Notes under the pieces: generated by a model
Seen by the model: only the letters and a program-made list of their open reading frames with translations
Database searches by the model: none
Told to the model about the DNA's origin: nothing
Part shown: positions 8,296-17,338 of the stretch, piece after piece
Position numbering within the stretch: position 1 is the stretch's first letter
How the letters are laid out: each line of letters begins with the position of its first letter
Origin: Bacteroides ihuae
GTDB lineage: Bacteria; Bacteroidota; Bacteroidia; Bacteroidales; Bacteroidaceae
Length of the DNA: 64,000 nucleotides
Reading direction: 5' to 3'
Assembly: GCF_900104585.1 (NCBI RefSeq)
Contig: NZ_FNVX01000006.1
Coordinates: 682,001-746,000 of the forward strand
Made by a program: the position numbers and the translations under genes

Positions 8296-8509
8296 TAATC
8301 ATTGCAAAAAGCAGGTTTACTTCCTATGAGGGGAGTACTTTTTGTTATTCTGTTATTACAAGGGACAGCGATTCTTCGATCTGTTCTTCCATTTAACTAC
8401 GCACACCTGCTTTTATTTATTTATTAACACATCGGAATTGGAGAAGAAGAATGTTCTCCCGAAAAGTTCATCAATTAATTGATACTTTCCGATTTAAAAT
8501 CAACACTTT
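8296..8509 (+). ncRNA. Structured 5' leader of the porin-betaine transporter operon (candidate cis-regulatory RNA)
   Basis: No gene fits here, but the leader folds well by eye. Domain 1 is closed by a perfect 10-bp stem (8307-8316 with 8405-8414). It encloses a hairpin at 8318-8337 (7-bp stem including one G-U pair) and a bulged hairpin at 8360-8388 with an inner CGA/TCG stem. Domain 2 is closed by ATCGGAA (8431-8437) with TTCCGAT (8487-8493). It encloses GGAGAA (8440-8445) with TTCTCC (8454-8459) and the 14-base palindrome 8470-8483. Two enclosed multi-helix junctions in one leader suggest a riboswitch or other regulated leader. GGGGAGTA at 8330-8337 recalls the yybP-ykoY class, but its other conserved bases are not found. 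No known class is assigned. Confidence 0.55.
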
Positions 8510-9649
8510 ATGAGACATAAAGAGAGATTCGTTTCTTTATTATTATGTGTAGCCGGAATGGCTTCTTCACTACAAGTTTTCGGACAAGAAAAAATCAAAA
8601 CAGAGTTTGGTGGTGCTCTCAGGTTCAATTACAATTATTCAGATTGGAAAACTGCTCACAAAAAACAAGGTGGTCAATGGGGATTTGACGTCTTCCGCAT
8701 CAATGTAAATAGTACTTACAAAAAGCTTTTACTTAATGCAGAGTACAGATTTTATGCAAAATCTTCTGGAGGAGGAATGCTGAAACATGGATGGGCCGGA
8801 TATAAATTTGATGACCATAGCCAGATACAAGTAGGACTTACTGGATTGCCATTTGGTTTACTGCCTTATACTTCCAATAGTTATTTCTTCAACATCAATT
8901 ATTACTTAGGACTAGAAGATGATGCCGATATGGGTGTTAAGTATCTGTATAGCAACAAAAAATGGGATTTAGCTATTGCTTTCTTTAAAAATGCAGATGT
9001 CACTGAATTTGGTTCAGCTTCAGAAGCCACTACCAGTCGTTATGGCTACGATGTAGGTGGTAGAAATAAAGAAACCAACCAGATAAACGGACGAGCCGTA
9101 TATCATTTCGGAAGTAACATGCAGCAACAAGTTGGATTATCAGCGATGTTTGGTGGCCTCTATAACATTGACACCGAGGAAATGGGCAATCACTATGCAT
9201 TTGCCGCTCATTACGAAGCGACATATAAAAGGTGGAACTTAAAAGCACAATATTCTAATTTCAGAAAGAAGCCTCACAACGAAGAAGGAGTCTCAAACGA
9301 TGTGGTAGCCATGGCTGCCTATGGAGCCTTGTACAATGTTGCCTCTCGGGGAGAAACTTATCTGGCATCTCTATCATATACTCTTCCAATCAAAAATACT
9401 CTTTTGCAAAGCATACGATTCTACAATGACTTTAGCATGTTCGATAAACATAAGAAAGAGTTTAAAGACAGTTATCAGAATGTCACAGGTTGTATGTTAA
9501 CCATGGGCCCTGTTTACACTTATGTAGATTATGCTTTGGGCAAAAATCATGCTTGGTTAGGAAGTGACTGGAATGACGCTTTTGCCGCAAGTTCCTCTTC
9601 GGACAAATGGAATGCTCGGTTTAATATAAACATGGGATATTATTTTTAA
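8510..9649 (+). CDS. Outer-membrane beta-barrel protein (porin-like)
   Basis: A 379-residue exported protein with a signal peptide (about 1-25, ending SLQVFGQ). Alternating hydrophobic and aromatic strands run throughout, and the last residues NMGYYF end in phenylalanine, as expected for BamA-inserted barrels. It most resembles small substrate-specific porins, but no named family is certain. It is separated by 22 bp from the ABC transporter ATPase, so it probably provides the outer-membrane step for the same solute. The start follows the long structured leader. Confidence 0.7.
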   Translation: MRHKERFVSLLLCVAGMASSLQVFGQEKIKTEFGGALRFNYNYSDWKTAHKKQGGQWGFDVFRINVNSTYKKLLLNAEYRFYAKSSGGGMLKHGWAGYKFDDHSQIQVGLTGLPFGLLPYTSNSYFFNINYYLGLEDDADMGVKYLYSNKKWDLAIAFFKNADVTEFGSASEATTSRYGYDVGGRNKETNQINGRAVYHFGSNMQQQVGLSAMFGGLYNIDTEEMGNHYAFAAHYEATYKRWNLKAQYSNFRKKPHNEEGVSNDVVAMAAYGALYNVASRGETYLASLSYTLPIKNTLLQSIRFYNDFSMFDKHKKEFKDSYQNVTGCMLTMGPVYTYVDYALGKNHAWLGSDWNDAFAASSSSDKWNARFNINMGYYF

Positions 9650-9671
9650 CTAACTCAAAAAGACAATAAGT

Positions 9672-10898
9672 ATGAGTAAAATAGAAATTAAAAACCTGCA
9701 TCTCGTTTTTGGGCACGACAAGCAAAAAGCTTTAAAACAGCTAAAAGAAGGGAAAAACAAGAGTGAGATACTAAAAAATACCGGATGCACTGTTGCTGTT
9801 AAAGATGCCACTCTTTCAATAAACGAGGGAGAAATTTTCGTTATCATGGGCTTGTCTGGTAGTGGAAAATCTACCTTATTGAGATGCATTAATCGCTTAA
9901 TCAATCCGACTTCCGGAGAGATTATCATAAACGGAATCGATATATCCAAAGCATCAGACAAAGAGTTGCTACAGATACGCCGAAAAGAGATGTCTATGGT
10001 TTTCCAGAATTTCGGATTACTGCCCCATCGCTCGGTTTTAAGTAATATCTCTTTTGGCCTTGAATTGCAAGGAGTCAAAAAAGAGGTTAGAGAAGAGAAA
10101 GCAATGAACAGCATGCAGCTCGTGGGCCTTAAAGGGTATGAAAGTCAAATGGTAGGAGAACTATCAGGCGGTATGCAACAACGCGTCGGCTTGGCAAGAG
10201 CTTTGGCCAATGATCCGGAAGTGCTGCTCATGGACGAAGCTTTCTCGGCACTCGATCCTCTTATCAGGGTTCAGATGCAAGACGAGCTCTTGGACTTGCA
10301 GGAAAAGATGAAGAAGACAATCATCTTTATCACCCATGATCTGGACGAGGCAATCAAGCTTGGTGATAGGATAGCCATCATGAAAGATGGTAAGATAGTA
10401 CAAACAGGAACCTCCGAGGAAATTCTGACTGAGCCTGCTGATGATTATGTTTCACGATTTGTAGAGAATGTGGATCGATCGAAGATTATCACAGCGGCTT
10501 CCATCATGATAACGAAACCAACTGTAGCTCGTATACGCAAAGAAGGCCCCGAAGCAATGATACGAAAAATGAAAGAGAAGAACTTGACTGTGCTTCCTGT
10601 CATTGACGAAAAAAACATCTTACTTGGCAAGATTACTCTCGATAAAGTGATTGAGCTAAGAAAAGCGGGAATCAAAAGCTTAGAATCGGCTATTAATCCA
10701 GAAGTACATTCCGTGTTGCCCAGTACTAAAGTAGAAGATATTCTTCCATTGATGACTCGCACAAATTCTCATATCTACGTAGTAAACGAAGAGAAAGAGT
10801 TTCAAGGCATTGTTCCTCTCTCTTCTGTCGTAATTGAGATGACCGGAAAAGATAAGACAGAAATCAATGAAATCATTCAAAAAGCCGTAGACTTATGA
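9672..10898 (+). CDS. Glycine betaine/L-proline ABC transporter ATPase with C-terminal CBS domains
   Basis: A 408-residue ProV/OpuAA-type ATPase that energises import of compatible solutes. Walker A GLSGSGKST is at 60-68, followed by signature LSGGMQQR, Walker B VLLMDEAFSALDP and the H-loop ITHDLDEA. A pair of CBS motifs occupies about 280-400. In OpuA-type systems, CBS domains sense ionic strength or bind c-di-AMP. The N-terminus shows the family-typical HDKQKALKQLKEGKNKSEIL region. It overlaps the permease by 4 bases (ATGA). Confidence 0.93.
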   Translation: MSKIEIKNLHLVFGHDKQKALKQLKEGKNKSEILKNTGCTVAVKDATLSINEGEIFVIMGLSGSGKSTLLRCINRLINPTSGEIIINGIDISKASDKELLQIRRKEMSMVFQNFGLLPHRSVLSNISFGLELQGVKKEVREEKAMNSMQLVGLKGYESQMVGELSGGMQQRVGLARALANDPEVLLMDEAFSALDPLIRVQMQDELLDLQEKMKKTIIFITHDLDEAIKLGDRIAIMKDGKIVQTGTSEEILTEPADDYVSRFVENVDRSKIITAASIMITKPTVARIRKEGPEAMIRKMKEKNLTVLPVIDEKNILLGKITLDKVIELRKAGIKSLESAINPEVHSVLPSTKVEDILPLMTRTNSHIYVVNEEKEFQGIVPLSSVVIEMTGKDKTEINEIIQKAVDL

Positions 10899-11716
10899 TA
10901 AATATAGGACAATACATTGAATCTGCCATTAATTGGCTTACAGATAATTTTTCACCATTCTTTGACTCGTTAAATTATGGAATAGGTGGTTTTATCGATG
11001 GATTTCAGCATGTACTAAACATTATTCCGTTTTACATAGCTATTTTGCTAATCGCCATTTTAGCTTGGTTCAAAGCAGGCAAAGGAATAGGGATATTCAC
11101 CTTACTGGGATTACTATTAATCCATCAGATGGGCTTTTGGGAAGAAACAATGCAAACACTTGCTTTAGTCTTATCCTCAACCACCATTGCATTATTAATA
11201 GGTATTCCTTTGGGGATATGGGCAGCACACAGCGACAATTGCAATAAGATTTTACGCCCCATACTAGATCTGATGCAGACAATGCCAGCGTTTGTCTATC
11301 TGATACCTGCAGTACTCTTCTTTGGGTTGGGAACTGTTCCGGGTGCATTTGCCACCATCATATTTGCCATGCCTCCGGTAGTAAGACTCACCAGTTTAGG
11401 CATCCGTCAAGTACCGGCTAATATCATTGAAGCGTCACGTGCATTTGGTGCTACACCGCTTCAGATGTTATACAAGGTACAACTGCCGCTTGCTCTGCCA
11501 ACGATTCTCACCGGAGTGAATCAGACCATTATGATGTCATTATCCATGGTGGTTATCGCCGCAATGATTTCTGCAGGAGGACTTGGAGAGATTGTGCTGA
11601 AAGGAATCACGCAAATGAAAATTGGCTTAGGCTTTGAAGGTGGTATTGCTGTTGTTATTTTGGCTATCGTACTCGACCGTATCACACAGGGCATTGCTCA
11701 ACAGAAAAAGAAATAA
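10895..11716 (+). CDS. Glycine betaine/proline ABC transporter permease
   Basis: A 273-residue ProW/OpuAB-type inner-membrane permease with an amphipathic N-terminal region and several membrane helices from about residue 45 on. The EAA-type loop is IIEASRAFGATPLQMLYKVQLPLALPTI, which docks the ATPase. It is translationally coupled to the ATPase by overlap and followed 22 bp later by the binding protein. Confidence 0.93.
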   Translation: MINIGQYIESAINWLTDNFSPFFDSLNYGIGGFIDGFQHVLNIIPFYIAILLIAILAWFKAGKGIGIFTLLGLLLIHQMGFWEETMQTLALVLSSTTIALLIGIPLGIWAAHSDNCNKILRPILDLMQTMPAFVYLIPAVLFFGLGTVPGAFATIIFAMPPVVRLTSLGIRQVPANIIEASRAFGATPLQMLYKVQLPLALPTILTGVNQTIMMSLSMVVIAAMISAGGLGEIVLKGITQMKIGLGFEGGIAVVILAIVLDRITQGIAQQKKK

Positions 11717-11738
11717 TTAATTTATAAAAAGATAAAGA

Positions 11739-12593
11739 ATGAAGTTTAAAACATTACTTACAATCTTCGCAGCAGCTATCCTTTTAGGTGCCTGCGGACA
11801 AGGAAAAGGTGAAAAGAAATCAATAAGCATTGCTTATGTTAACTGGTCGGAAGGTATTGCCATCACTCATCTTACTAAAGTTATTCTGGAAAATCAAGGA
11901 TATGAAGTAAAATTAATGAATGCTGATTTGGCACCTGTATTCGCATCATTGTCGCGCAAAAAGGCAGATGTATTCATGGATACATGGTTACCTGTTACCA
12001 TGAAAGACTATATGGACCAATATGGCGACAAGTTAGAAGAGCTCGGAACAGTTTATGATGAAGCACGCATTGGTTTGGTTGTGCCTGATTATGTTACCGC
12101 TAATTCAATTGAGGAGCTGAATAAATACAAAACGAAATTTGATAAAAAAATCGTTGGTATTGATGCAGGAGCTGGAATCATGAGAGCCACAGACAAAGCA
12201 ATTAAAGAATATAAACTGGATTTTGAATTACAAACTTCAAGTGGACCCGCTATGACAGCTTCACTAAAGAAAGCTATTGATCAAAAAGAATGGGTCGTTG
12301 TAACCGGATGGACTCCTCATTGGATGTTCAACCGATTTAATCTTAAAATATTAAAAGACCCCAAAGGTATCTATGGCGAAAAGGAAAAATTGGAAGTTAT
12401 TGCTTGGAAAGGTTTTGCAGAACAGAATCCCAAAGTTGCAGAGATCCTAAAGAAGATTAAATTAAGCAACGAGGAAATAAGTAGTTTGATGGCTGAAATA
12501 GAAAATTCTGCAACCAACGAGGAAGACGCAGTTAAAGGATGGATAAAAGAAAATCAATCTCTCGTAGACTCTTGGACAAATGAAGAGAAATAA
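11739..12593 (+). CDS. Glycine betaine-type substrate-binding lipoprotein
   Basis: A 284-residue OpuAC/ProX-type solute receptor. The N-terminus has a lipobox (ILLGAC, lipidated Cys19), so it is anchored in an envelope membrane. The body has the OpuAC fold landmarks: VNWSEGIAITHL near the start, MDTWLP, and WTPHWMFNRFNLK near the end, with tryptophans expected to cage a quaternary ammonium group. It is the last gene of the four-gene operon and is followed by a terminator. Betaine, proline or a related ligand is possible. Confidence 0.92.
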   Translation: MKFKTLLTIFAAAILLGACGQGKGEKKSISIAYVNWSEGIAITHLTKVILENQGYEVKLMNADLAPVFASLSRKKADVFMDTWLPVTMKDYMDQYGDKLEELGTVYDEARIGLVVPDYVTANSIEELNKYKTKFDKKIVGIDAGAGIMRATDKAIKEYKLDFELQTSSGPAMTASLKKAIDQKEWVVVTGWTPHWMFNRFNLKILKDPKGIYGEKEKLEVIAWKGFAEQNPKVAEILKKIKLSNEEISSLMAEIENSATNEEDAVKGWIKENQSLVDSWTNEEK

Positions 12594-12640
12594 CGGTCTA
12601 TAATAGATTCCCAAAATCAATCTCTTATCACAATAGAAGC

Positions 12641-12681
12641 AAAAGAGCCGTTTTAACCTAAAAGGTAAGAACGGCTCTTTT
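12641..12681. terminator. Terminator between the betaine operon and pta-ackA
   Basis: Perfect 12-bp inverted repeat (12641-12652 and 12670-12681) with A tract before and T tract after. It can serve both the plus-strand transporter operon and the minus-strand ackA gene, which ends 24 bases away. Confidence 0.85.
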
Positions 12682-12705
12682 TAATGATTATAAGAAATAA
12701 AACTA

Positions 12706-13905
12706 CTATTTACTCAAGATCGCCATCGTATCTGACGCAATCATGAACTCTTCATCAGTAGGAATAATAACTACTTTCACACGTGAATCAAGAGTACTTA
12801 TAACCGCCTCTTTACCACGAATCTTAGCATTGTATTCTTCATCTATCTCCACTCCCATAAACTCTAATCCTTTGCAAACACCCGAACGGCATGTTGTCTG
12901 GTTCTCACCTACTCCGCCAGTGAAGACAATGATATCAACCCCACCAAGAGCGGCAGCGTAAGCTCCAATATATTTCTTTATACGATAGAAGTACATATTT
13001 TCAGCCAACAACGCACGTTCTTCTTTTCTTGCCACAGCATCTTCCAGCTCACGCATATCCGAAGAAACTTCGAAGATACCAAGCACACCACTTTTCTTAT
13101 TGACAAGATCCGACAGACCAGCTGCGTCAAGACCTTCTTTCTCCATTATATAAGTCAATGCACCAGCATCAATATCACCCGAACGAGTACCCATCATTAG
13201 ACCTTCTACCGGAGTAAGCCCCATCGAAGTATCAATCGATTTCCCGTCCTTCACTGCAGTAATAGAACCTCCATTACCAATGTGGCAAGTAATAATACGT
13301 TTTCCTTCAGGACTTACGCCTAAGAATTCACACACACGAGCTGAAACATATCGATGACTGGTTCCATGAAAGCCATATCTACGAACACCATATTTAGTAT
13401 ATAATTCGTAAGGAAGAGCATACATATAGGCGTAATCAGGCATTGTCTGATGAAAAGCTGTATCGAACACACCTATCTGAGGAATATTAGGCAGTAGCTT
13501 ATTAATGGTATAGATACCTTTTAAGTTAGCCGGATTATGTAGCGGAGCAAGCTCCGAGCATTGTATCATTTGCTCAATAACTTCATTGGTTATAAGCACC
13601 GATGAATTAAACTTTTCGCCTCCATGCACCACGCGGTGGCCAACAGCTGTGATTTCATCAAGCGACTTAATACAACCATGCTTTTCACTAGTCAACGTTT
13701 CCAAGATAAATTCAATACCTACTGTATGTTCGGGAATTTCACGTTCAAGAACAACCTTTTCACCACTAGGTAATGCGAATTTCAGGAAAGATCCCTGCAG
13801 ACCAATTCTCTCAATACCACCCTGAGCCATCACTTCCTTACTGTCCATATCGAACAGTTTGTACTTAATTGATGAACTCCCACAGTTCAATACCAATATT
13901 TTCAT
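12706..13905 (-). CDS. ackA: Acetate kinase
   Basis: Interconverts acetyl phosphate plus ADP and acetate plus ATP in the cytoplasm; the ATP-yielding end of fermentative acetate production. The 399-residue length is standard. MKILVLNCGSSSIKYKL is the N-terminal nucleotide fold, GHRVVHGGEKF and VFDTAFHQTMP are family blocks, and HIGNGGSITAVKDGKS plus FTGGVGENQ complete the site. It lies 11 bp after pta, so the two are one operon. Confidence 0.98.
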   Translation of the reverse strand: MKILVLNCGSSSIKYKLFDMDSKEVMAQGGIERIGLQGSFLKFALPSGEKVVLEREIPEHTVGIEFILETLTSEKHGCIKSLDEITAVGHRVVHGGEKFNSSVLITNEVIEQMIQCSELAPLHNPANLKGIYTINKLLPNIPQIGVFDTAFHQTMPDYAYMYALPYELYTKYGVRRYGFHGTSHRYVSARVCEFLGVSPEGKRIITCHIGNGGSITAVKDGKSIDTSMGLTPVEGLMMGTRSGDIDAGALTYIMEKEGLDAAGLSDLVNKKSGVLGIFEVSSDMRELEDAVARKEERALLAENMYFYRIKKYIGAYAAALGGVDIIVFTGGVGENQTTCRSGVCKGLEFMGVEIDEEYNAKIRGKEAVISTLDSRVKVVIIPTDEEFMIASDTMAILSK

Positions 13906-13916
13906 CTCTTTATATT

Positions 13917-14933
13917 TTATTGTGCGTTTTTACTTGCAATAGCTTGATTGGCAGTAATTGCTACCATTTTGTAAACATCATCAATAGAACAACCACGCGA
14001 AAGGTCGTTTACCGGCCGAGCAATACCTTGAAGAATAGGGCCGATAGCATCAACATTGCCTAAACGTTGAGCAATCTTATAGCCAATATTACCAACCTCT
14101 AGGTTAGGAACAATAAGAACATTAGCATGTCCTGCAATCTCAGAGCCCGGTGCTTTGCTGGCACCAATAGAAGGGACTAAAGCTGCATCTGCCTGTAATT
14201 CACCATCTATTTTCAATGTAGGATCCATTTCTTTAGCAAGTCTGAACGCTTCTACAACTTTATCTACATTTTCATGCTTAGCAGACCCTTTTGTAGAAAA
14301 GCTAAGCATTGCTACTTTAGGATCCTCAATACCGGCAACTGCTTTGGCAGTACGTGCAGTAGAAACCGCTATTTGAGCAAGTTGTTCAGCATCAGGAACA
14401 GGAGTAACAGCCACATCTCCCATTACAAGTACTCCATTCTCACCGTATTGAGTATTTTTAGAGATCAGTAACATAGCTCCCGACACACAAGTAATTCCGG
14501 GAACAGTTTTAATAATCTGCAAAGCAGGACGAAGAACATTACCCGTAGTATTACGAGCACCAGCCAATTGACCATCGGCATCGCCATTCTTCACTATCAA
14601 ACAACCAAGATAAAGAGGATCAAGAACCAGCTTGCGCGCTTCTTCTATCGTCATACCCTTCTTTTTGCGAAGTTCAAAAAGAAGCTGAGCATATTCCTCT
14701 TTCTTAGGATGATTCTCAGGATCAATGATGATAGCCTTGTCAATGTTCATTAATTCCCATTCTGCAGCTAATTTCTTAATTTCGACGGAATTGCCCAGAA
14801 TAATTAAATTCGCAACTTTGTCTGCCAGAATTTGATCGGCAGCTTTAAGAGTACGCTCTTCAGTTCCTTCAGGAAGAACAATGCGCTGGAGATTCGATTT
14901 CGCACGCGCAATAATTTCGCTTATTAAATCCAT
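13917..14933 (-). CDS. pta: Phosphate acetyltransferase (short form)
   Basis: Converts acetyl-CoA and phosphate to acetyl phosphate, feeding AckA. The 338 residues cover only the catalytic PTA_PTB domain, without the N-terminal regulatory domains of long Pta. Family blocks include VLPEGTEERTLKAA, GCSIDDVYK near the end and LIVPNLEVGNIGYKIAQRL. It is first in a two-gene operon. A -7 box and two ATTGCAAT sites lie just upstream (14985-15022). Confidence 0.97.
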   Translation of the reverse strand: MDLISEIIARAKSNLQRIVLPEGTEERTLKAADQILADKVANLIILGNSVEIKKLAAEWELMNIDKAIIIDPENHPKKEEYAQLLFELRKKKGMTIEEARKLVLDPLYLGCLIVKNGDADGQLAGARNTTGNVLRPALQIIKTVPGITCVSGAMLLISKNTQYGENGVLVMGDVAVTPVPDAEQLAQIAVSTARTAKAVAGIEDPKVAMLSFSTKGSAKHENVDKVVEAFRLAKEMDPTLKIDGELQADAALVPSIGASKAPGSEIAGHANVLIVPNLEVGNIGYKIAQRLGNVDAIGPILQGIARPVNDLSRGCSIDDVYKMVAITANQAIASKNAQ

Positions 14934-14984
14934 TATAGATATATTAATATGTGTACAAATTCAGGTGGAAAGTATTTTTACGCT

Positions 14985-15022
14985 GCAAAAGTAGTCATAA
15001 TTGCAATATCTACATTGCAATT
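14985..15022 (-). promoter_or_regulatory. pta-ackA promoter with paired ATTGCAAT sites
   Basis: Minus-strand -7 element TACTTTTGC (14985-14993). Directly upstream, AATTGCAAT (14999-15007) and ATTGCAATT (15014-15022) form an inverted repeat; each half is itself the palindrome ATTGCAAT, 15 bp apart. They cover the expected -33 region, where no TTTG is present at the usual spacing. This looks like an operator. The gap 15023-15265 shows nothing else recognisable. Confidence 0.6.
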
Positions 15023-15265
15023 ACAGGTATTTTTGCCTCTTAAAAATACAATTATTATAATCTTTAACATTAGCCAGACGCCATGAGAAGGAGCTATTTC
15101 ACATTAGGCAATACAAATCCTATTAAAAGAGGAGAATAAAGTTAAAGCAAAACAACAAATCTAATTATCGCACATTACTGCCAAACAATCTGGCATTGAG
15201 TACGATGGTAAATGACACAGTAGATAAAAGGTTAAACTAGCACAAGATTTATCGACAAGAACAAA

Positions 15266-15293
15266 TTGGGTCTATGAATTTTCGTACCTTTGC
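15266..15293 (+). promoter_or_regulatory. Promoter for lrgAB
   Basis: -7 TACCTTTGC (15285-15293); the best upstream element is TTG at 15266-15268, a short 16-bp spacer. The box lies inside the longest possible lrgA frame (ATG at 15274), so the true start is the next ATG at 15316. Confidence 0.65.
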
Positions 15294-15315
15294 GCTGTTT
15301 TCAAAAAAGGTATTT

Positions 15316-15654
15316 ATGATACGTCAATGCACCATTTTGTTCGGCTGTTTGGCCTTAGGTGAATTAATTGTTTTTCTCACAGGAATTAAGCTCCCATCCA
15401 GCATTATAGGAATGCTATTACTTACCTTATTCTTAAAATTAGGCTGGATCAAGCTGCAATGGGTACAAGGTATGTCCGATTTTCTAGTAGCAAATATTGG
15501 CTTTTTCTTTGTTCCACCCGGAGTAGCATTAATGCTTTACTTTGATATTATTACCGCAGAAATTCTACCTATTCTTACGGCAACTGTAGTAAGTACTGTT
15601 CTGGTTCTTTTTGTCACAGGATGGGTACATCAATTAATACGCAAAATCAAATGA
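15316..15654 (+). CDS. lrgA: LrgA/CidA-family membrane protein
   Basis: A 112-residue holin-like inner-membrane protein with four hydrophobic segments and the family stretch GIKLPSSIIGMLLL plus FFFVPPGVALM. LrgA/CidA proteins act with LrgB in murein hydrolase control, export of small metabolites or pyruvate uptake, depending on the species. The start MIRQCTIL at 15316 is chosen because a promoter -7 box overlaps the upstream in-frame ATG. It overlaps lrgB by 4 bases. Confidence 0.88.
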   Translation: MIRQCTILFGCLALGELIVFLTGIKLPSSIIGMLLLTLFLKLGWIKLQWVQGMSDFLVANIGFFFVPPGVALMLYFDIITAEILPILTATVVSTVLVLFVTGWVHQLIRKIK

Positions 15655-16346
15655 GTTACTTAGAGAATACTTTTTTTCTTTTAGCCATAACGTTTGGTCT
15701 ATATTTCTTAGCCAAACTCCTACAAAAAAAAACCGGATTCATTTTATTAAATCCGATCTTACTCACCATTGCTGCCCTTATCATCTTTCTAAAAGCATTC
15801 AATATTAGTTATGACACCTATAATAAAGGTGGTCAGCTCATTGAATTTTGGCTCAAACCGGCAGTCGTCGCATTAGGAGTTCCTCTGTACCTCCAGTTAG
15901 AAAGCATCAAGAAGCAATTAATGCCCATCCTTCTTTCTCAGTTGGCTGGTTGCATCGTAGGAGTAGTTTCTGTAGTACTAATAGCCAAACTTATGGGCGC
16001 AAGTCAGGTAGTTATATTATCACTCGCTCCAAAATCGGTTACAACTCCGATTGCCATGGAAGTAACAAAATCGATAGGAGGTATACCCGCACTAACAGCT
16101 GCAGTGGTAGTAGTCGTAGGCCTACTTGGCGCGATTTTAGGATTTAAGGTATTACGTTTACTCAATGTGCATAGCCCTATTGCGCAAGGCTTATCAATGG
16201 GGACAGCGGCCCACGCTGTAGGCACATCAACAGCGATGGATGTAAGCCATAAATATGGTGCTTATGCTAGTTTGGGGTTGACATTAAATGGCATCTTTAC
16301 GGCACTATTAACCCCTACAATTCTGCGTCTTTTAGGGCTACTATAA
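15651..16346 (+). CDS. lrgB: LrgB/CidB-family membrane protein
   Basis: A 231-residue multi-pass inner-membrane protein with the LrgB blocks SLAPKSVTTPIAMEV, GGIPALTA and GTAAHAVGTSTAMD. The start at 15651 (MSYLENTFF) overlaps the lrgA stop as ATGA; longer in-frame starts would run into lrgA. It is adjacent to acetate metabolism genes, which fits reports in other bacteria of overflow-metabolism control of lrgAB, but no link is shown here. Confidence 0.92.
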   Translation: MSYLENTFFLLAITFGLYFLAKLLQKKTGFILLNPILLTIAALIIFLKAFNISYDTYNKGGQLIEFWLKPAVVALGVPLYLQLESIKKQLMPILLSQLAGCIVGVVSVVLIAKLMGASQVVILSLAPKSVTTPIAMEVTKSIGGIPALTAAVVVVVGLLGAILGFKVLRLLNVHSPIAQGLSMGTAAHAVGTSTAMDVSHKYGAYASLGLTLNGIFTALLTPTILRLLGLL

Positions 16347-16369
16347 CAAAAGAGATTTTTTTTTGTTAT
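16343..16369 (+). terminator. Probable terminator after lrgB
   Basis: ATAACAAAA (16343-16351) pairs with TTTTGTTAT (16361-16369); a run of nine T lies in the loop and right arm. The left arm overlaps the lrgB stop codon. Confidence 0.5.
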
Positions 16370-16392
16370 CTATATTGATTAATTAAAACAAG

Positions 16393-17298
16393 ATGAATTT
16401 TATGATAGTATTTAATGATATTACGTTACAAGACAAGACTACCATTACTTCCTTTACGATGAACAGTTACCGACGAAACTGTGATCTCTCTTTTTCAAAT
16501 CTATGCAGCTGGAGATTTATATACAATACCAAGTTTGCGATAGTAGATAATTTTTTAGTTTTCAAATTTCGCGCCGACAATAAATTAGCCTACATGATGC
16601 CTGTAGGTCAAGGAGATCTCAAAAAAGTATTACTGGATCTTGAAGAAGATGCCCGCCAAGAAGGAGAACCGTTCTGTATGTTGGGAACCTGTTCAGGAGT
16701 CCGTACCGAACTCGAAAACATTATGCCGGGCCGATTCACGTTTACTGCGGACAGAAACTATGCAGACTATATCTATTTGCGAAGTGATTTGGCTACATTG
16801 AAAGGAAAAAAATTTCAATCGAAAAGAAATCATATCAATAAATTCAAAAAAGAATATAGCTACCAATACAGACCAATCACCCCAGACAGTATTCAGGAAT
16901 GTATCGACCTTGAAGCCAAATGGTGTAAGATGAATGACTGTGACAAGCAGAATGATGGTACAGGGAACGAGCGACAAGCAATTATATATGCGCTACAACA
17001 TTTCGAAGAAATAGGCCTTACGGGGGGAATGCTCTACGTTGAGGATAGAATAGTCGCATTTACTTTTGGTATGCCAATTAACAAAGAGACGTTCGGTGTG
17101 CATGTAGAAAAGGCGGACACAAGTATAGATGGAGCTTATACTATGATCAACTATGAATTTGCCAACCACATTCCTGAACAATTCACCTACGTTAACCGTG
17201 AAGAAGACCTCGGCATAGAAGGATTAAGAAAAGCCAAACTATCTTATCAGCCGACCATTCTTTTGGATAAATATGTGGCTTGCTTAGAGCCAGATTAG
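16393..17298 (+). CDS. DUF2156 (GNAT-like) domain protein
   Basis: A 301-residue soluble protein matching the DUF2156 family, related to the C-terminal aminoacyl-transferase domain of MprF and to GNAT folds. Recognisable blocks are KKFQSKRNHINKFKKEY, a central GMLYVEDRIVAFTFG strand pair and VNREEDLGIEGLRKAKLSY near the C-terminus. No membrane domain is present, unlike MprF. The acyl donor and acceptor are unknown. It is followed 40 bp later by a second acetyltransferase-like gene, so the two may act together. Either the first or the fourth codon (both Met) could be the start. Confidence 0.82.
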   Translation: MNFMIVFNDITLQDKTTITSFTMNSYRRNCDLSFSNLCSWRFIYNTKFAIVDNFLVFKFRADNKLAYMMPVGQGDLKKVLLDLEEDARQEGEPFCMLGTCSGVRTELENIMPGRFTFTADRNYADYIYLRSDLATLKGKKFQSKRNHINKFKKEYSYQYRPITPDSIQECIDLEAKWCKMNDCDKQNDGTGNERQAIIYALQHFEEIGLTGGMLYVEDRIVAFTFGMPINKETFGVHVEKADTSIDGAYTMINYEFANHIPEQFTYVNREEDLGIEGLRKAKLSYQPTILLDKYVACLEPD

Positions 17299-17338
17299 AA
17301 AAATAACACAACAAATTAAACAGAAAAGGACTTAATAC

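Noticed and set aside
8330..8337. GGGGAGTA suggestive of a yybP-ykoY manganese riboswitch
   Set aside because: The second conserved loop of that class is not found and the downstream genes are not metal transporters, so no class was assigned.
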